NCBI RefSeq assembly: GCF_039839375.1
Contig: NZ_JBDOQU010000020.1
Coordinates: 1 to 64,000 of the forward strand
Length of the DNA stretch: 64,000 nucleotides
Direction of reading: 5' to 3'
Source of the DNA: JBDOQU01 sp039839375
GTDB lineage: Bacteria; Pseudomonadota; Alphaproteobacteria; DSM-16000; Inquilinaceae
A program made the translations under genes and the position numbers. The notes under the pieces are model-generated. The model made no database searches. It was not told the origin of the DNA and worked only from the letters and a program-made list of their open reading frames with translations. Below are positions 44,200 to 51,880 of the stretch, in pieces. Position 1 is the first letter of the stretch; each line of letters starts with the position of its first letter.

Positions 44200-45342
44200 A
44201 TGACGGCGGCCGCGCCTTCGGTCCTGCTGATCGCCTGCGGCGCGCTGGCGCGGGAGACGCTGGCGGTCGTCCGGGCCAGCCGACTGGACCATATCGCCGT
44301 CACCTGCCTGCCGGCGATTCTGCACAACCGGCCGAACCTGATTCCCGACCGGTTGCGCCAGCGCATCCGCACCGCGCGCGGCCAGGGCTATGACCGCATC
44401 TTCGTCCTCTACGCCGATTGCGGCACGGGCGGCGGCATCGACGCGGTCTGCGCGGAGGAGGGGGCGGAGCGCATCGCCGGCCCCCATTGCTACAGCTTCT
44501 ATGCCGGGGCGGAGACATTCGATGCGCTGATGGAGGAGGAGATCGGCACCTTCTTCCTGACCGACTATCTGGCCCGTCATTTCGACCGGCTGGTGATGGA
44601 GGGGCTGGGCCTTGACCGCCACCCGGAACTCCGCGAACTGATGTTCGGCCATTACCGCCGGCTGATCTACCTGTCCCAGACCGACGACCCGGCCCTGCTG
44701 GAAAAAGCGCGCACCGCCGCCGCCCGCCTCGCCCTAACCTTCGAACACCGCCCCACCGGGTACGGTGAACTGGCGACTTTTGTCCGGCGTGCCGCCGAAG
44801 CCCCCTCACCCCGGCCCTCTCCCACAAGGCGAGAGGGAGAAACAAAGCCCTCTCCCCTCGTGGGAGAGGGAGGGGCCCGGCGGAGCCGGGAGGGTGAGGG
44901 GGGTGCTCTTCTCAACCGTGCTCGCGATTTAAGACATAACTCCACCACCGCCGAACGCCGCCTTTGGCGCGCCCTGCGCAGCCGTCAGTTCGAAGGCTGG
45001 AAATTCTGCCGGCAGGTGCCGTTCCACTCGTATGTGCTGGATTTCGTCTGCTTCGACGCTCGGCTGGTCGTGGAGGTCGATGGCGGCCAGCACGCCGACC
45101 GCCGTGAAGCCGACCTGAAGCGCACGCGCGCGCTGGAATCCGAAGGATTCGAAGTCGCCCGGTTCTGGAATAACGAGGTGATGGGAAACCTCGACGGCGT
45201 GCTGAAATCCCTCCGCCAGCGCCTGGGCCCGCCACCCCCTCACCCCGACCCTCTCCCACGAGGGGAGAGGGAGAAAAAGCCCTCTCCCCTCGTGGGAGAG
45301 GGAGGGACCCGGCGAAGCCGGGAGGGTGAGGGGGCTCGCTGA
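44200..45342 (+). CDS. DUF1638 protein fused in frame to a repeat-bounded DUF559 domain
   Basis: Residues 1-200 are a DUF1638 protein (LLIACGALARETLAVVRASR, VLYADCGTGGGIDAVC), a family that regularly accompanies MttB-type corrinoid genes; its cysteine pattern suggests metal or corrinoid handling. At residue 201 the frame enters a 102-bp repeat (SPLVGEGGARRSREGEGG) and then a DUF559 domain (about 236-345). That domain has a PD-(D/E)XK-like core, YVLDFVCFDARLVVEVDGGQ. The frame then enters a second repeat copy (SPLVGEGGTRRSREGEG) and stops. No ATG opens the DUF559 part; the only early alternative is a GTG inside the repeat. The fusion most likely arose by insertion of a repeat-DUF559-repeat unit. 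Confidence 0.85.
   Translation: MTAAAPSVLLIACGALARETLAVVRASRLDHIAVTCLPAILHNRPNLIPDRLRQRIRTARGQGYDRIFVLYADCGTGGGIDAVCAEEGAERIAGPHCYSFYAGAETFDALMEEEIGTFFLTDYLARHFDRLVMEGLGLDRHPELRELMFGHYRRLIYLSQTDDPALLEKARTAAARLALTFEHRPTGYGELATFVRRAAEAPSPRPSPTRREGETKPSPLVGEGGARRSREGEGGALLNRARDLRHNSTTAERRLWRALRSRQFEGWKFCRQVPFHSYVLDFVCFDARLVVEVDGGQHADRREADLKRTRALESEGFEVARFWNNEVMGNLDGVLKSLRQRLGPPPPHPDPLPRGEREKKPSPLVGEGGTRRSREGEGAR
44801..44902. repeat. Full-length interspersed repeat, left flank of DUF559 (R3)
   Basis: This 102-base unit begins CCCCCTCACCCCGG and ends GGGAGGGTGAGGGGG, so its tips are inverted repeats (CCCTCACCC / GGGTGAGGG). It contains CCCTCTCCC...GGGAGAGGG arms and a GGCCCGGCGGAGCCGGG hairpin. 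It is about 93% identical to the copy at 45235 (five substitutions and a two-base gap by eye) and in the same orientation. It is translated in frame inside the DUF1638-DUF559 gene. Confidence 0.9.
45235..45334. repeat. Full-length interspersed repeat, right flank of DUF559 (R4)
   Basis: This 100-base direct copy of the unit at 44801-44902 has the same CCCCCTCACCC and GGGTGAGGGGG ends. It ends eight bases before the stop codon of the fused gene and 11 bases before the next gene's start. Exactly one DUF559 domain lies between the two copies. Confidence 0.9.
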
Positions 45343-45345
45343 CCC

Positions 45346-45648
45346 ATGCCGCAAATCACCATCCTCTATTGGCGGGACATTCCCTCCCAAATCGTCGCCT
45401 CCGCCGGCCGGCGGAACCAGGTGAAACTGCTGCTGTCCCAGCGCTTCCAGGACACGATCGACCGCGCCGCCATGCGCGGCGGGGCGCGGGGGGCGGACGC
45501 CTATCTGGAGGAATGGCGGCGCGGCGAGCCGGCGGAGTGCGGCGACGACCTCCAGGCGGAGGCGGACGCGCTGGCGTCCCGGCTGGAGGCGGCGTTCGAC
45601 GATGCCCGCCTGAAGGCGCTGGTCGCATCCGGCGGCGTTACCTCATGA
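45346..45648 (+). CDS. Small 'virulence factor' domain protein of corrinoid methyltransferase clusters
   Basis: This 100-residue protein starts MPQITILYWRDIPSQIVASA and continues GRRNQVKLLLSQRFQDTIDR. The YWRDIPxQV pattern is that of a small conserved family labelled virulence factor in databases and often found beside corrinoid methyltransferase genes. The name is historical and no mechanism is known. It starts three bases after the fused gene and precedes the THF methyltransferase by 117 bases, so it belongs to the mtg transcription unit. Confidence 0.75.
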   Translation: MPQITILYWRDIPSQIVASAGRRNQVKLLLSQRFQDTIDRAAMRGGARGADAYLEEWRRGEPAECGDDLQAEADALASRLEAAFDDARLKALVASGGVTS

Positions 45649-45765
45649 CGCCGGGCCTCATGACGCCCGCATGATACTCCATGCCGCACCGGAGCGATCG
45701 ACGGAACCCTTCGGACCCGTAGGGTTTTCCCCGGACAAGGCTCATCTGGCGAAAAGGGATCGCGC

Positions 45766-46680
45766 ATGACCGATACGGTGGTGTCCTCCGCGACGAAGGA
45801 GGTGGCGATCGGCTTCGACCGGCCCTTCGTCATTATTGGCGAGCGCATCAATCCCACCGGCCGCAAGTTGCTGGCGGCGGAGATGGCGGCCGGCGATTTC
45901 TCCCGCGTGGTGTCCGACGCCATGGCCCAGGTCGAGGCCGGGGCGCACATGCTGGACGTGAACGCCGGCATCCCGCTGGCCGACGAGCCGGCCATCCTTG
46001 CGGAGACGATCAGGCTGGTGCAGTCGATCACCGACGTTCCGCTCTCGATCGATTCCTCCATCGTCGCCGCGCTGGAGGCCGGGCTTGCGGTCTATCAAGG
46101 CAAGGCGCTGGTGAATTCGGTGACGGGAGAGGAGGAGCGGCTGGAGGCGGTGCTGCCGCTCATCAAGAAGTACGGCGCGGCCGTCGTCGCGATCTCCAAT
46201 GACGAGACCGGCATTTCCGAGGATCCCGACGAACGTTTCGCCGTGGCGAAGAGGATCGTCGAGCATGCGGCCGATTACGGCATCCCGGCGTCGGACATCG
46301 TGGTCGATCCGCTGGTCATGCCGGTCGGCGCGATCAATGTCGCCGGGGCGACGGCGTTCAAAATCATCCGCCGGTTGCGGGAGGAACTGAAGGTCAACAC
46401 GACCTGCGGGGCCTCCAACATCTCCTTCGGCCTGCCCAATCGCCACGGGCTGAATGCGGCCTTCCTCTCTATGGCGATCGGCGCGGGCATGACCTGCGCG
46501 ATCACCAACCCGCTCCATGCGGAGGAGATGACCGGCGTGATGGGCGCGGACGTGATGATGGGGCACGACCCCAACTGCGCCCGCTGGATCCGCAAGTTCC
46601 GCGAACCGGCGGCCGAAGGGGCCGAAGCCGCGGGCGGCCGCGGCGGCAGGGAAGGCCGCCGCCGCCGGGCCGTCGGATAA
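45766..46680 (+). CDS. Methyltetrahydrofolate:corrinoid methyltransferase (MtgA-like)
   Basis: This 304-residue pterin-binding TIM barrel of the dihydropteroate synthase superfamily shows FVIIGERINPTGRKLLAAEM, GAHMLDVNAGIPLADEPAIL, PLSIDSSIVAALEAGLAVYQ and CGASNISFGLPNRHGLNAAF. These segments bind methyl-THF in MtgA/MtrH/AcsE-type enzymes. It should move the methyl group from the corrinoid protein to tetrahydrofolate, linking betaine demethylation to C1 metabolism. An Arg/Gly-rich tail follows the barrel. The RamA-like gene starts 13 bases later. Confidence 0.93.
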   Translation: MTDTVVSSATKEVAIGFDRPFVIIGERINPTGRKLLAAEMAAGDFSRVVSDAMAQVEAGAHMLDVNAGIPLADEPAILAETIRLVQSITDVPLSIDSSIVAALEAGLAVYQGKALVNSVTGEEERLEAVLPLIKKYGAAVVAISNDETGISEDPDERFAVAKRIVEHAADYGIPASDIVVDPLVMPVGAINVAGATAFKIIRRLREELKVNTTCGASNISFGLPNRHGLNAAFLSMAIGAGMTCAITNPLHAEEMTGVMGADVMMGHDPNCARWIRKFREPAAEGAEAAGGRGGREGRRRRAVG

Positions 46681-46693
46681 TAGGAGAAGGGCG

Positions 46694-48772
46694 GTGACGC
46701 TCACCAACAGGCGCGCGGAGCCACCGCCGGAAGGCGGGCAGACGGACGCCTCCGACAGGTCGGAGACCGGGGAAGCGCTGGTCGTCTTCACGCCGTCGGG
46801 CAGGCGCGGACGGTTCCCTCGCGGCTCCACAGTATTGGAGGCCGCGCGTTCGCTGGGCGTCGATATCGACAGCGTATGCGGCGGCCGGTCGATCTGCGGG
46901 CGCTGTCAGGTGGAGATCGGGGAAGGCAGGTTCGCCAAACACGGCATCGACAGCCGCGCCTTCCATGTGACCGAGGCGACGCCGGGCGAGGCGCGCTACG
47001 CCGACAAGCGGGGGCTCGCGGCCGGGCGGCGGCTCTCCTGCCAGTCCCGCATCCAGGGCGACCTGGTCATCGACGTGCCGCCGGAAAGCCAGGTCCACAA
47101 GCAGGTCATCCGCAAGCGCGCCGAGGTCCGGGCGATCGAGGTCGATCCGGAGGTCAAGCTGCATTATGTGGAGGTCGCCGAACCCGACCTGCACGATCCT
47201 TCCGGCGATCTCCGCCGGCTGGAGGATGCGCTGCGCCAGCAATGGGAGATCGGGGATCTGTCCTGCGACCTCCGCGTCCTCCAGACCGTGCAGAAGGCGC
47301 TGCGCGACGGCGACTGGAAGGTGACCGTCGCGGTCCGCGAGGGAGAAAGGCTGCTGACCGTCTGGCCTGGCTTCCATGACAGGATCTACGGCATCGCCTT
47401 CGACATCGGCTCCACCACCATCGCCGCCCATCTCTGCGATCTGGAGACGGGCGAGGTTCTGGCGGCGGGCGGCCGGATGAACCCGCAGATCCGCTTCGGC
47501 GAGGATCTGATGAGCCGGGTTTCCTACATCATGATGAATCCGGGCGGCGAGGCTGCGCTGACCGCCGCCGTGCGGGAGGCGTTGAACGCCCTGGCGGGGG
47601 AGGTGGCGGCGGAAGCCGGGATCGACCTCAACAACATCCTGGAGGTCACGATCGTCGGCAACCCGATCATGCATCATCTGGTGCTGGGCATCGATCCGAC
47701 GGAGCTGGGCGGCGCGCCCTTCGCGCTCGCCACCGATCAGGCGCTGAACATCTGGGCCAGCGAGATCGACCTGCGGATCAATCCCGACGGCCGCGCCTAT
47801 GTGCTGCCCTGCATCGCCGGCCATGTCGGGGCGGACACGGCCGCCGTCATCCTGTCGGAGACGCCCTATTTGTCGGACGAGCTGCGACTGGTCGTCGATG
47901 TCGGCACGAATGCGGAGATCGTGCTCGGCAACCGGCAGCGGTTGCTCGCCTGCTCAAGCCCGACCGGGCCGGCCTTCGAGGGCGCGCAGATTTCCTGCGG
48001 CCAGCGCGCCGCGCCCGGCGCGATCGAGCGGGTGCGGATCGACCCTGAGACGCTGGAGCCCCGGTTCCGGATCATCGGCGGCGATCTCTGGTCGGACGAA
48101 CCCGGATTCTACGATATGGCGGTCCGCACCGGCGTCACCGGCATCTGCGGGTCGGGCATCATCGAGGTGCTGGCGGAGATGTACCTGGCCGGCATCCTCA
48201 CTGCCGACGGCGTGATCGACGGATCGCTCGCGGCGCGGTCGCCGCGCATCGTGCCGGACGGCCGCACCTTCTCCTACGTCCTCCAATACGCCGATGGCCT
48301 GTCGACGGAGAAGCGGATCACCCAGACCGACGTCCGGGCGGTCCAGCTCGCCAAGGCGGCGCTCTATGCCGGTATCCGGCTGCTGATGGACAGGATGGGC
48401 GTGGAATCGGTCGACCGCATCACGCTGGCCGGCGCGTTCGGCAGCCATATCGACGTGAAATACGCGATGGTGCTGGGTCTCATCCCCGATTGCGACCTGG
48501 CGAAGGTCGGATCGGCCGGCAACGCGGCGGGCACCGGCGCGCGCATCGCGCTGGTCAACCGATCCTCTCGCGCGGAGATCGAGCGCGTCGTCCGTCAGGT
48601 GGAGAAGGTGGAGACGGCTGTGGAGCCGAAATTCCAGGACCATTTCGTCCGCGCCATGGCCATCCCCCACAAATCCGATCCCTTCCCCAACCTCCGCGCC
48701 GCCGTGACCCTGCCTGAGCCGAGGGAGGCCGCTGGGCCGGAGGAGGGAAGGCGGAGACGTAGGCGAGGGTAA
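46694..48772 (+). CDS. RamA-like corrinoid-activating iron-sulfur ATPase (COG3894/DUF4445)
   Basis: This 692-residue protein has an N-terminal [2Fe-2S] ferredoxin domain with cysteines 62, 68, 71 and 116 (VCGGRSICGRCQVEIGEG and RRLSCQSRI). A long ASKHA-type ATPase region follows (GIAFDIGSTTIAAHLCDLET, RLVVDVGTNAEIVLGNRQRL, TGICGSGIIEVLAEMYLAGI). Proteins of this class reduce inactive Co(II) corrinoid to Co(I) using ATP. It completes a self-sufficient MtgB-MtgC-MtgA-activator set. Translation starts at GTG 46694 after AGGAGAAGGG. Confidence 0.92.
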   Translation: MTLTNRRAEPPPEGGQTDASDRSETGEALVVFTPSGRRGRFPRGSTVLEAARSLGVDIDSVCGGRSICGRCQVEIGEGRFAKHGIDSRAFHVTEATPGEARYADKRGLAAGRRLSCQSRIQGDLVIDVPPESQVHKQVIRKRAEVRAIEVDPEVKLHYVEVAEPDLHDPSGDLRRLEDALRQQWEIGDLSCDLRVLQTVQKALRDGDWKVTVAVREGERLLTVWPGFHDRIYGIAFDIGSTTIAAHLCDLETGEVLAAGGRMNPQIRFGEDLMSRVSYIMMNPGGEAALTAAVREALNALAGEVAAEAGIDLNNILEVTIVGNPIMHHLVLGIDPTELGGAPFALATDQALNIWASEIDLRINPDGRAYVLPCIAGHVGADTAAVILSETPYLSDELRLVVDVGTNAEIVLGNRQRLLACSSPTGPAFEGAQISCGQRAAPGAIERVRIDPETLEPRFRIIGGDLWSDEPGFYDMAVRTGVTGICGSGIIEVLAEMYLAGILTADGVIDGSLAARSPRIVPDGRTFSYVLQYADGLSTEKRITQTDVRAVQLAKAALYAGIRLLMDRMGVESVDRITLAGAFGSHIDVKYAMVLGLIPDCDLAKVGSAGNAAGTGARIALVNRSSRAEIERVVRQVEKVETAVEPKFQDHFVRAMAIPHKSDPFPNLRAAVTLPEPREAAGPEEGRRRRRRG

Positions 48773-48780
48773 ACCATTTT

Positions 48781-48836
48781 CACCCTCTCCCGCCTGCGGG
48801 AGAGGGAGGGACCCGCAAAGCGGGAGGGTGAGGGTG
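48781..48836. repeat. Interspersed repeat (R5) between convergent genes
   Basis: CACCCTCTCCCGCCTGCGGG opens the element and CGGGAGGGTGAGGGTG closes it, with GGGAGAGGGAGGG and ACCCGCAAAGCGGG inside. It is a shortened member of the family at 44801/45235. It fills the gap between the convergent RamA-like and betaine-homocysteine methyltransferase genes. Confidence 0.8.
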
Positions 48837-48837
48837 T

Positions 48838-49842
48838 CTACCCCCGCCGTCGTTTCCGTTCCCGCCTTTCCTCGCCATCCGTCTTGGCCGGCGCGTTCAG
48901 CGGGCCCAGCGCCGCCGCCACCGCCTCCAGGCTCGGCGGATCGCGTCTTGGCCTCGTCCCCACAGCCTCGACCATCGCCCTGATGTGGGCGGCGGTGTTG
49001 CCGCAGCAGCCGCCGATGATCCGGGCGCCGGCGTCGCGGGCGAGCGCGGCATAGTCGGCCATCACGTCCGGGCTGCCGTCATAATGGATGTGCCCCGCGC
49101 GGTATTGCGGGATGCCGGCATTGCCCTTGGCGACGACGACCGCTTCCGGCCCCGCGGCGGCGACCAGCCCCAGCACGGATTCCAGAAGCTGGCTGGGGCC
49201 GATCCCGCAATTGGCTCCGATCGCGACGGGCGGGACCGGCAGACCGGCGGCCAGTTTCGCCGCCTCCGCCGTGGTCACGCCCATCATGGTGCGGCCATGG
49301 GTGTCGAAGGTCAGCGTCGCCACGATTGGCAGGCCCGTACGCGCCGCGCCGGCGACCGCGGCCGTCAGCTCGTCCATGGCGGAGATGGTCTCGATCCACA
49401 AGAGATCGACCCCACCCTCCTTCAGCGCCTCGGCCTGGGCGGCGAAAGCCTCCTCCGCCTCCGCCGTGGACAGCGCGCCGACCGGGGCCATGATGTCGCC
49501 CGTCGGACCCATCGACCCGGCGACCAGCACCTTATGACCGGCCTGGTCGGCGACATTCCGCGCGACTTCCGCCGCCGCGCGGTTCAACTCGCCCACCCGG
49601 CCCTGTAGCTGGTGCAGCATCAGCCGCCGCGCATTGCCGCCGAAGCTGTTGGTAAGCACGATGTCCGACCCGGCCTCGACGAATCCCCGATGCACCTCCG
49701 CCACCCGGTCGGGATGGTCGACGTTCCACAATTCCGGATTGTCCCCGGTCTCCAGCCCCAGGGCGAACAGGCTGGTGCCCATCGCGCCGTCGGCGAACAG
49801 GACGGGCTTGCGGGATAGAAGGTCGCGAATCGGGTCTGTCAT
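48838..49842 (-). CDS. bmt: Betaine-homocysteine S-methyltransferase
   Basis: This 334-residue homocysteine methyltransferase barrel shows VLFADGAMGTSLFALGLETG, NPELWNVDHPDRVAEVHRGF and DIVLTNSFGGNARRLMLHQL. The zinc cysteines lie in AIGANCGIGPSQLL and RIIGGCCGNTAAH. The sequence matches the short alphaproteobacterial betaine-homocysteine methyltransferases; the place beside choline and betaine genes supports betaine as methyl donor. ATG 49842 (MTDPIRDLLSRKP) is preferred to a longer frame. It offers a second route for the first betaine methyl group, giving methionine and dimethylglycine. Its leader can form two competing hairpins. Confidence 0.88.
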   Translation of the reverse strand: MTDPIRDLLSRKPVLFADGAMGTSLFALGLETGDNPELWNVDHPDRVAEVHRGFVEAGSDIVLTNSFGGNARRLMLHQLQGRVGELNRAAAEVARNVADQAGHKVLVAGSMGPTGDIMAPVGALSTAEAEEAFAAQAEALKEGGVDLLWIETISAMDELTAAVAGAARTGLPIVATLTFDTHGRTMMGVTTAEAAKLAAGLPVPPVAIGANCGIGPSQLLESVLGLVAAAGPEAVVVAKGNAGIPQYRAGHIHYDGSPDVMADYAALARDAGARIIGGCCGNTAAHIRAMVEAVGTRPRRDPPSLEAVAAALGPLNAPAKTDGEERRERKRRRG

Positions 49843-49901
49843 CTGGCGCGGTCGCATCGTCGGTTGGCGGTCAGGCGCGGCAGGATGCCTCGAAGCCTTT
49901 C

Positions 49902-49940
49902 CTATCGATGGCGCTGGATGCGCCGCCCGATAGTCCAGCG
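49902..49940 (-). promoter_or_regulatory. Bistable or pseudoknotted leader element before bmt
   Basis: Read in the bmt direction, CGCTGGA can pair with TCCAGCG, and CTATCG (directly after the first arm) can pair with CGATAG four bases beyond the second. A nested GGCGC/GCGCC hairpin strengthens the CTATCG/CGATAG fold. The two folds are either mutually exclusive or form a pseudoknot. The element lies 60-98 bases before the start codon. It does not match any SAM, SAH or cobalamin riboswitch consensus I can recall. Confidence 0.4.
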
Positions 49941-50087
49941 GCGTCTTCCGGCCGGCGCAAGCCGAAATTTTTCGGGAAGCGGGGTTGGCGGCCCGTGTTC
50001 GACGCGTTAACCAATTCGTGACAAGTGGCGAATTAGAATCACATTGATTCGATTGGAGATTCGCCCCCAACAGCCTGATCCGGCCCT

Positions 50088-50822
50088 ATGCGCACCCATC
50101 CTATCCATCGCCGCCTGTTACGACACTGCCTGTTCCTTCTGGCCTTCCTCATCGCCCTTCCGGCGATGGCGGCGCAGGAGGAGGAGCCCGCCGCCCTGCT
50201 GGTCGGCCCACTCAGCGCGCCTTCCGGAACCGCCAGCAGCCCGGCCTTCCTTCGGCCGGACGTGAGCGGGTCTCGGGACTGGCGGACCGGCGTGCGGGCG
50301 CGGGAAAGCTACTGGCTTCGAAGCACGACCGAGAACTATACGCTGAGCGGCGGCGTCAGCTTCGCCGGAAAGGCATGGCAGGGTGGGCGGACTCGCGCCG
50401 CCGACATGGTGGTCGGGGCGGAGGCTTCCTGGCGGCCGTTGCACGATCCGGTGACGGCCTTCCGCGTCGATATCGACGGCCGCTACGACGCGGTCGGTGA
50501 TTCGGTGATCATGCACGGTGCAGCCGTGACCAAGCTGACCCAGCCGCGATTCTACGTCCTCTACCGCGTCGACGCAGACTATACTATGGCCAGCGATGGC
50601 GACGGTTCCTTGTCCAGCCGAACCAGCCTCGCGCTCCGCCATATCGGCAGCGGGCTCGGCATTTCCGCCATCGCCTTCCTGACACCGGCGGAGTGGGAGA
50701 CCGACCTGTTCCTGGATTTCAGCCGGCGGGTCTTCGACCATCTGACCCTGACCGGACGGGTGGAGAACCCGTTCGAACAGATGAACGTCGCCGTCGGGGC
50801 GCGGTTCGACCTCCGGTTCTAG
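50088..50822 (+). CDS. Exported, probably outer-membrane beta-barrel protein
   Basis: This 244-residue protein has a signal peptide (LFLLAFLIALPAMAAQ). A mature part rich in alternating hydrophobic strands follows (YTLSGGVSFAGKAW, AFRVDIDGRYDAVGDSV, FYVLYRVDADYTM, LFLDFSRRVFDHLTLTGRV). It ends in ARFDLRF, and a C-terminal Phe is the usual outer-membrane barrel signature. I do not recognise a named family. It is divergent from bmt and alone on its strand until the GNAT gene 71 bases on. Confidence 0.75.
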   Translation: MRTHPIHRRLLRHCLFLLAFLIALPAMAAQEEEPAALLVGPLSAPSGTASSPAFLRPDVSGSRDWRTGVRARESYWLRSTTENYTLSGGVSFAGKAWQGGRTRAADMVVGAEASWRPLHDPVTAFRVDIDGRYDAVGDSVIMHGAAVTKLTQPRFYVLYRVDADYTMASDGDGSLSSRTSLALRHIGSGLGISAIAFLTPAEWETDLFLDFSRRVFDHLTLTGRVENPFEQMNVAVGARFDLRF

Positions 50823-50893
50823 GACCCCGGCCCCTTCCTTCCTCCCCGCGCGTCGGGCATAACCCCTCCCGCGCCGATGCGAGAGGAAGATTG

Positions 50894-51379
50894 ATGATTG
50901 TCGATGAACTGCTGATCCGCGATGCCGCCGATGGCGATTCGGCGGGGCTGATCGCCCTCATCGACGCCATCTTCCGGGAATATCCGGGTTGTGTGCTGGA
51001 CCTGCAGGACGACATGCCCGACCTGCTGCGCCCGGCCAGCGCCTTCGCGGAGAAGGGCGGCCGGCTCTGGATCGTGGAGCGGGACGGGGAGATCGTCGCC
51101 TGCATCGGCTGCCGCTTCGACGGGCCGGAGGCGGAGCTGCTGCGGCTCTATGTCGGACGTGCGGCGCGGGGCGGCGGGATCGGCACGCGACTGGTCGCCC
51201 TGGTGGAGGATGCGGCGCGGCGGGTCGATTGCACGCGGATGGTGCTCTGGACCGACACCCGCTTCACGGACGCTCACCGGCTCTATGAAAGGCTGGGCTA
51301 TGTCCGGCAGGAAGGGAGCCGGGCGCTGAACGACCTCTCCAACAGCGTCGAATATTGCTATCGCAAGGCGATGGCCTGA
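50894..51379 (+). CDS. GNAT family N-acetyltransferase
   Basis: This 161-residue protein has the GNAT fold: ELLRLYVGRAARGGGIGTRL (acetyl-CoA loop), then DAHRLYERLGYVRQEGSRAL. The ATG at 50894 follows GAGAGGAAG. The substrate is unknown. Its coding sequence ends shortly before the convergent rpsU terminator. Confidence 0.88.
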   Translation: MIVDELLIRDAADGDSAGLIALIDAIFREYPGCVLDLQDDMPDLLRPASAFAEKGGRLWIVERDGEIVACIGCRFDGPEAELLRLYVGRAARGGGIGTRLVALVEDAARRVDCTRMVLWTDTRFTDAHRLYERLGYVRQEGSRALNDLSNSVEYCYRKAMA

Positions 51380-51411
51380 TCGCTTCGACCCGCTCGGGAA
51401 CGCGCGCAAGA

Positions 51412-51442
51412 CAAAACCGCCCAGGCAACGGGGCCGGGCGGT
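51412..51442 (-). terminator. Rho-independent terminator of rpsU
   Basis: In the rpsU direction ACCGCCC (51442-51436) pairs with GGGCGGT (51422-51416) and is followed by TTTTGTCTT. A second small hairpin (GCGGCGT/ACGCCGC, 51461-51481) lies between it and the rpsU stop codon. Confidence 0.82.
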
Positions 51443-51497
51443 CTCATCCAGCATTCATTCGCGGCGTCCTGAAAACGCCGCCGAGAATGTCGCGGGG

Positions 51498-51701
51498 CTA
51501 GTAGCCCTCGCGCTCCAGGCGCTTGCGCAGCAGCTTCCGGGCGCGGCGCACGGCCTCCGCCTTTTCGCGCGCACGCTTCTCCGAGGGCTTCTCGTAGTTG
51601 CGGCGCAGCTTCATCTCGCGGAAAATGCCTTCGCGCTGCATCTTCTTCTTCAGCGCGCGAAGGGCCTGGTCGACATTGTTGTCACGAACTTGAACTTGCA
51701 C
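51498..51701 (-). CDS. rpsU: 30S ribosomal protein S21
   Basis: This 67-residue, very basic protein has the S21 pattern: QVRDNNVDQALRALKKKMQR followed by EGIFREMKLRRNYEKPSEKR. It binds near the anti-Shine-Dalgarno end of 16S rRNA and helps initiation. Translation most likely starts at GTG 51701 with AAAGGAG nine or more bases upstream; no ATG lies at the conserved start. A terminator follows. It is divergent from def. Confidence 0.96.
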   Translation of the reverse strand: MQVQVRDNNVDQALRALKKKMQREGIFREMKLRRNYEKPSEKRAREKAEAVRRARKLLRKRLEREGY

Positions 51702-51880
51702 GTTAGTTCGTCGCTCCTTTCGGGGACACTCAAAGGTCAATGGTCCACAGAAAACCGTTGGCTCCCGCCCGTAAGGCGGGTCCAAGGGCGCAGTGTCTAT
51801 CACGGGCGGCTCCGCTTGCCAAGATCGGATGCGCCCCAGATTTCGCGGAATTTCAAGAACCGGAACGAAGGCTCGAAACC

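Noticed and set aside
49843..50087. Known SAM-II, SAH or cobalamin riboswitch before bmt
   Set aside because: None of the consensus segments I can recall for those classes is present; only an unclassified interleaved stem pair is reported.
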